From contig NZ_JAPQNS010000007.1 of the NCBI RefSeq assembly GCF_028867935.1, positions 310,001 to 374,000 on the forward strand: DNA of 64,000 nucleotides, given 5' to 3'. The notes beneath the pieces are model-generated. The model was not told where the DNA came from, made no database searches, and worked only from the letters and a program-made list of their open reading frames with translations. Source of the stretch: Flavobacterium sp. SUN052. Lineage in GTDB: Bacteria; Bacteroidota; Bacteroidia; Flavobacteriales; Flavobacteriaceae. A program made the translations under genes and the position numbers. Numbering within the stretch: position 1 is the first letter of the stretch; each line of letters starts with the position of its first letter. Below are positions 60,072 through 64,000 of the stretch, in pieces.

Positions 60072-63000
60072 TTAAAATATCAGGTTCAAATTAAATCCGT
60101 ACCGGCGGGTGGTTGGCGTTTGCAGATCGGAGCGGCCATTGCCCGTAAACTGGTCGATGTCGATGTCTTTCTTGGCTGCGAAGTAGAGCAGGTTACGGCC
60201 TACGAAAGAAATGGACGCCTGCTTGATGCCCAAACGGCTAGTGAACGTTTGGGGCAGATTATAACCGATAACTACTTCACGAAGCTTGGTGAACGTACGG
60301 CTAATGAGGTTACCACCATCGAAGCCATACCGACGAGCGATGTAATCTTGCAGGAAGGCTTTTGTCGCGTTAGGCGTAAATTTCAACTCGGCATAGTTGG
60401 TCACCTTGCCATCTGCATCGTAGTTAATCTGCGCTCCGTTTGATACCTGTACACCTTCGCCCAGGTATGACTTGATACCTTTCGTATCGTTCAGGCGGGC
60501 AACGCCCATATCGCCCTGAACAGTCGTGATGATACGGCCACCGGCATATGTTTTCTGCTGTACGTAGTCCGAAATAATACCACCCACACGACCGTCAAAC
60601 TGGAAGCTGAAGGTAAAATCTTTGTAGCTAAACCGGTTGTTCAGACCCCATACCCAATCGGGGTTGATATTGCCCACGTACTGAGCAACAGGCGTCCGCA
60701 GGGGCCGTCCGCCCGCATCGTTGATAATCTGGCCGTCGGGCGTGTACACATACGTGCTGGTATAGTACTTGTCCGTACGATCACCAATTTTGAAGAACGT
60801 GTTCAGGGCGGTTACGCCGGGATAAAACTCTTTGTATACCTCTTTGTACATCGACCAGTTGGCCAGCACGTCCCAGTTCAGGCCTTTAGGGTTACGGAGT
60901 ACTTTACCCGTCAGCGAGAGTTCGACGCCTTTTTTCTGGGTCTTGATACCGTTCACCAGGGCCGATGAATAGCCCGTTGTTTCCGAGATAGGCAGGTTGA
61001 AAATACGGGGACCATCATTGCTGATAAAATAAGCCGCGTCGAACGAAAGGCGGTTATTCAGAAACCGCATATCCAGACCCGCTTCCATCTGCGAGGTACT
61101 ATTCGGCTTGATATTGGGGTTGTTGAGCGCGTTGGTGAAGTAAGCCGTCGAGGTATTATTTACCGTCAAGGGTGTGCTATACACAGCCGAGTTCTGATAC
61201 GTTGGCCCGTCATACGACGACTGGTACTGCTGTCCGTAGCCTAGTGGAAACGAAGGAATACCAATGGTCGACTGTGTCAGACCGTCTTTTACGTTGGCAT
61301 ACGAAGCCCGCAATTTCAGGAACGAAATGGCCCGTGGCAGTTGCACATAATCGGAGATTACGGTGCTCAACGCGGCCGATGGATAGAAGAACGTGTTGTT
61401 ACCGGTTGGCAGCGTGGACAGCTTATCGACCCGGCCCGTTGTCGACAGGGTCACGAAATCTTTCAGCGTAAAGTCAGCCGAGTAGTATGCCGATAACACC
61501 CGCATATCTGCATTGAAGTTGGAGATGATACCTGGATTTAATGAATTAGCGAAGTTGTACACGCCCGGCACGTTTAGGTAGTTGGTCGTTACAAAGCTTG
61601 AGTTATAGTTATACACCCGCATGTTGGCCCCGCCAACCGCGTTTATGTTCAGCAGCGAACCCACCCGCTTGCCGTATTTCAGCATCAAGTCGGTGTTGTT
61701 ATCGAACAGGTTCCGGCGGTCTTCGCGATAATCGCCTTTCGCTTCTTCGCGACCGTATGTCGTGGCTGAGTACGGGAATTTCTCGGTCCGCAGCAGGTTC
61801 CAGGTCGACACCTGCGTCCGTAGTTGCATATCCAGGCCTTCGGCGATGTTGTATTTCAGCGCCATCTGACCTATAATGTCGGTTTTATAATGGCCACGCA
61901 ACCACTCTTTGGTCTGGAACCAGGGGTTGTTATACCGCTGATATTCTGCGTAAATCTGCTGAATACCTTCTTTACCCGGCTGCCAGTAGTTCTTCAATTG
62001 GTCGATGTCCCAGTCGGCACCACCCCAGATCGCGATGTTATAAATCATGGAGTTCGGGCCATAATCTACGTCGGGGATATTGGGCGTGTATTGACGATTG
62101 GCCTGAATATCGCCTTCAAACCGCAGGCGGTTCGTGAAATTATAACCCGTCGTTATTTTGAATGTCGTACTGTTCAACTGCGTATTAGGCACCAAACCCC
62201 GCTGGTAATTGTGCGACACCGAGAACCGAAGATCGTACTTTTCACCCGACGATGAAATCGCGATGTTGTTGGTCGACAGAATGCCCGTCTGCAAGAAGCG
62301 CTTGAGGTTATCTTTACCACGAGCTACCCAAGGTGTACCAGTGCGCTTGCCCGTCACTGGATCAACCGGGCTGTCGTATTGGGGGATCAACTGCCCTTCA
62401 AAGCGGGGTCCCCAGATGTCGTAGTCGCCATCGTTTTTCCCACCGCCTTTGCCATCCACGAATTCATACACGCCGTGGTCGCCAGGGCCATACTCATCTT
62501 GTAGTTTAGGAATAGCCAGAAAACCGTTGTCGGCCATTTGGCTGGTATTTACCTCGACCGAAAACCCACGCTTGTCTTTTGTACCGCGCTTAGTCGTAAT
62601 CAGAATGGCTCCGTTTTTACCCCGGAACCCGTACAGTGCCGACGCCGAAGCACCTTTCAGTACCGAATACTGCTCGATGTCGTCGGGGCTGATGTTCCAA
62701 GTATCGGAGTTAATGGGTACACCATCCACTACGAACAGCACATCGCTGTTACCGCGAAGCAGGATGTTTGGCCGACGCAGCAATTCGGCTGAAGCGCCAA
62801 TTGTCAGACCGGCTACCTTACCCACCAGTGCGTTTACGGCGTTTGGTTCGCGGGCTTTGATGAGCTGCGCCCCATCAACCGACTGAATGCTTACCCCGGT
62901 CTGGCGAACATCTTTTTTGATACCAAGCGCCGTTATCACATACTCCTGGAGCGCTACGGCACTGCCTTTCAGCACAATATCGATTACTGACTTATTGCCA

Positions 63001-63311
63001 ATGGCAATTTCCTGCGATTCGTACCCAATAAACGAAGCAATGATTGTGCTGTTCGCTTTCGCGTTCAGGGAGTACGTTCCGTCGGCACGGGTTGCCGTTC
63101 CTGTGTTGGTACCTTTAATAACGATTGACACCCCAGCCATCGGCTGATTATCGTCCGCCGAAACAATACGACCGGTAATGGTCTGGTCCGACTGTGCCTG
63201 CGCCGAGCCAACCAGCATAGCCAGCACGCAGCATACCGATATCCATCGGTACAGCATTCGGCCAGAAGAAATTAAACCGCCAAAGCGGGTACTGTGTAGT
63301 TGTGTAAACAT
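60072..63311 (-). CDS. SusC/RagA family TonB-dependent outer-membrane receptor
   Basis: 1079 residues. Signal peptide (hydrophobic core about 24-39, cleavage after AQAQ), carboxypeptidase-regulatory-like domain (ITGRIVSADDNQPMAGVSI), plug with ALGIKKDVRQTGVSI and LLRGNSDVLFVVDGVP, then the barrel ending FNLNLIF. It uses the ALGIKK type of SusC signature rather than the VGYGTQ type seen at 24422, so the two receptors belong to different subgroups. First gene of the phosphoesterase/phosphonate locus. The start at 63311 fits a promoter element 23 bases upstream. Confidence 0.93.
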   Translation of the reverse strand: MFTQLHSTRFGGLISSGRMLYRWISVCCVLAMLVGSAQAQSDQTITGRIVSADDNQPMAGVSIVIKGTNTGTATRADGTYSLNAKANSTIIASFIGYESQEIAIGNKSVIDIVLKGSAVALQEYVITALGIKKDVRQTGVSIQSVDGAQLIKAREPNAVNALVGKVAGLTIGASAELLRRPNILLRGNSDVLFVVDGVPINSDTWNISPDDIEQYSVLKGASASALYGFRGKNGAILITTKRGTKDKRGFSVEVNTSQMADNGFLAIPKLQDEYGPGDHGVYEFVDGKGGGKNDGDYDIWGPRFEGQLIPQYDSPVDPVTGKRTGTPWVARGKDNLKRFLQTGILSTNNIAISSSGEKYDLRFSVSHNYQRGLVPNTQLNSTTFKITTGYNFTNRLRFEGDIQANRQYTPNIPDVDYGPNSMIYNIAIWGGADWDIDQLKNYWQPGKEGIQQIYAEYQRYNNPWFQTKEWLRGHYKTDIIGQMALKYNIAEGLDMQLRTQVSTWNLLRTEKFPYSATTYGREEAKGDYREDRRNLFDNNTDLMLKYGKRVGSLLNINAVGGANMRVYNYNSSFVTTNYLNVPGVYNFANSLNPGIISNFNADMRVLSAYYSADFTLKDFVTLSTTGRVDKLSTLPTGNNTFFYPSAALSTVISDYVQLPRAISFLKLRASYANVKDGLTQSTIGIPSFPLGYGQQYQSSYDGPTYQNSAVYSTPLTVNNTSTAYFTNALNNPNIKPNSTSQMEAGLDMRFLNNRLSFDAAYFISNDGPRIFNLPISETTGYSSALVNGIKTQKKGVELSLTGKVLRNPKGLNWDVLANWSMYKEVYKEFYPGVTALNTFFKIGDRTDKYYTSTYVYTPDGQIINDAGGRPLRTPVAQYVGNINPDWVWGLNNRFSYKDFTFSFQFDGRVGGIISDYVQQKTYAGGRIITTVQGDMGVARLNDTKGIKSYLGEGVQVSNGAQINYDADGKVTNYAELKFTPNATKAFLQDYIARRYGFDGGNLISRTFTKLREVVIGYNLPQTFTSRLGIKQASISFVGRNLLYFAAKKDIDIDQFTGNGRSDLQTPTTRRYGFNLNLIF

Positions 63312-63334
63312 AGGGATACAGGCTTGTGATTCTG

Positions 63335-63342
63335 CAAATGTA
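63335..63342 (-). promoter_or_regulatory. TAnnTTTG element of second SusC gene
   Basis: The minus strand reads TACATTTG, 23 bases before the ATG at 63311. Confidence 0.6.
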
Positions 63343-63422
63343 TCCCCACTATATTACCTGAGTATTTGCCAGAAATGAACCTATTGTAAACATGCACCCG
63401 CTTGTTTTCACACTTCAGACAT

Positions 63423-63467
63423 ACAGAAAAGGGGATCACCATTCGAGAATAGCGACCCCTTTTCTGT
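63423..63467 (-). terminator. Hairpin downstream of SDR gene
   Basis: A perfect 12-bp stem ACAGAAAAGGGG (63423-63434) with CCCCTTTTCTGT (63456-63467), between the SDR stop and the SusC promoter. A clear U-run is missing, so terminator function is likely but not certain. Confidence 0.65.
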
Positions 63468-63570
63468 TTCTAATATAGACTTCGAAAAATGCAGTTTCCT
63501 GTATTTTTACCTACGTATCAGCCTACCAAACGCTCCATTCGCGGGTAACAATTCGGTAACCAAACCGTAT

Positions 63571-64000
63571 TTACTTAAGGTTACTCATTCCCCCATCGAC
63601 CCCGATTATCTGGCCGGTGATCCACGAAGCCTGATCCGAAAGGAGGTAGGCAGCCATACCCGCAATATCGTCGGGAGTACCAACCCGGTTTAACGGATGG
63701 CGTTTGTTAGCCGCATCACGCTTGTCGCCACCCAGCAGAAAACCCGCCAGTGGAGTGTCGGTCAGCGAGGGAGCTACGGCATTTACCCTTAAATTATAAG
63801 GCGCAAATTCGGCCGCTAATGATTTGGTCAGGCCCTCTACGGCTGCTTTGGCCACAGAGACCGATGAGTGCAAGCCCATTCCCAACTTTGCCGCTACCGT
63901 ACTGAATAGGACAATACTGGCCCCCTTCGATTTTTTGAGTGCCGGATATGCGGCATGAATAGAGGCTACAGCACCCAGCACATTAACTTCCAGATCATTT
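63571..64000 (-). CDS. SDR family oxidoreductase, N-terminus beyond window
   Basis: The C-terminal 143 residues or so of a short-chain dehydrogenase; the gene continues past base 64000. Marks are NDLEVNVLGAVAS (conserved Asn helix), SIVLFSTVAA with the catalytic Ser, and YNLRVNAVAPSLTDTPLA, ITGQIIGVDGGMS. The YxxxK motif reads VSVAK: the Lys is present but Val replaces Tyr. Related sequences with HSSVAxAK exist in my memory of the family, so this may be a non-canonical subgroup rather than damage. Confidence 0.85.
   Translation of the reverse strand, partial: NDLEVNVLGAVASIHAAYPALKKSKGASIVLFSTVAAKLGMGLHSSVSVAKAAVEGLTKSLAAEFAPYNLRVNAVAPSLTDTPLAGFLLGGDKRDAANKRHPLNRVGTPDDIAGMAAYLLSDQASWITGQIIGVDGGMSNLK

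Overview
The window looks like chromosomal DNA of a member of the Bacteroidota, most probably a Spirosoma-like genus of the Cytophagales. The grounds are two SusC/SusD pairs, the long Bacteroidota/plant-type IspG, a small DUF6728-like protein, GC near 50%, and the Bacteroidota -7 promoter element TAnnTTTG, which I find at ten gene starts. The organism call is inference from gene content. No rRNA, tRNA, CRISPR array, prophage or intact insertion sequence was seen.

Layout. 0.1-3.8 kb: an exported carboxypeptidase-regulatory-domain protein, a CPBP-family membrane protease and, convergent to them, an SF1 (IGHMBP2/UPF1-like) helicase. 3.9-19.3 kb: a 12-gene minus-strand sugar catabolism operon with a DeoR/GlpR-type regulator upstream. 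It encodes an L-fucose/arabinose-type isomerase, an exported esterase, a split transketolase, three exported nucleoside-hydrolase-fold proteins, an RbsABC-type importer with its DUF2291 companion, and an FGGY kinase. 19.4-24.2 kb: a membrane-anchored SPFH protein with tandem beta repeats, a small repeat protein, a subtilisin-like lipoprotein and a GNAT acetyltransferase. 24.4-30.2 kb: a SusC-SusD-SusE set with no glycoside hydrolase beside it. 30.3-41.2 kb: HpcH/HpaI aldolase, TPR lipoprotein, exported MTA/SAH nucleosidase, MerR regulator, alaS, YceI, MarR, alaA, a FucP-type sugar MFS and a Uma2 nuclease. 41.2-42.7 kb: an AT-rich patch with two damaged genes. 43-50 kb: ispG and housekeeping or small conserved genes, then a CDF metal transporter and a Tat-exported TIM-barrel protein. 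50.1-63.3 kb: a second minus-strand locus combining a SusC/SusD pair, two phosphoesterases, a PhnZ-like HD oxygenase, a YoeB toxin-antitoxin pair, a DUF5690 transporter, a phosphonatase-like HAD hydrolase and a TIGR03364-type FAD oxidoreductase. The right edge cuts an SDR gene.

How the genes work together. The 4-18 kb operon reads as a complete route. Exported nucleoside-hydrolase-fold enzymes and an esterase would free a furanose-type sugar outside the cytoplasm. The ABC importer brings it in, the isomerase makes a ketose, the FGGY kinase phosphorylates it, and the split transketolase passes it to central metabolism. This matches the outline of the non-oxidative D-apiose route, but the substrate is a guess. 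The 50-63 kb locus reads as acquisition and C-P/P-O bond cleavage of an organophosphonate or phosphoester.

Several families of short palindromic repeats sit between genes. They sometimes supply the stop codon or part of the signal peptide of the neighbouring gene. A central stretch of alaS has distinctly lower GC than its flanks and looks recombined.
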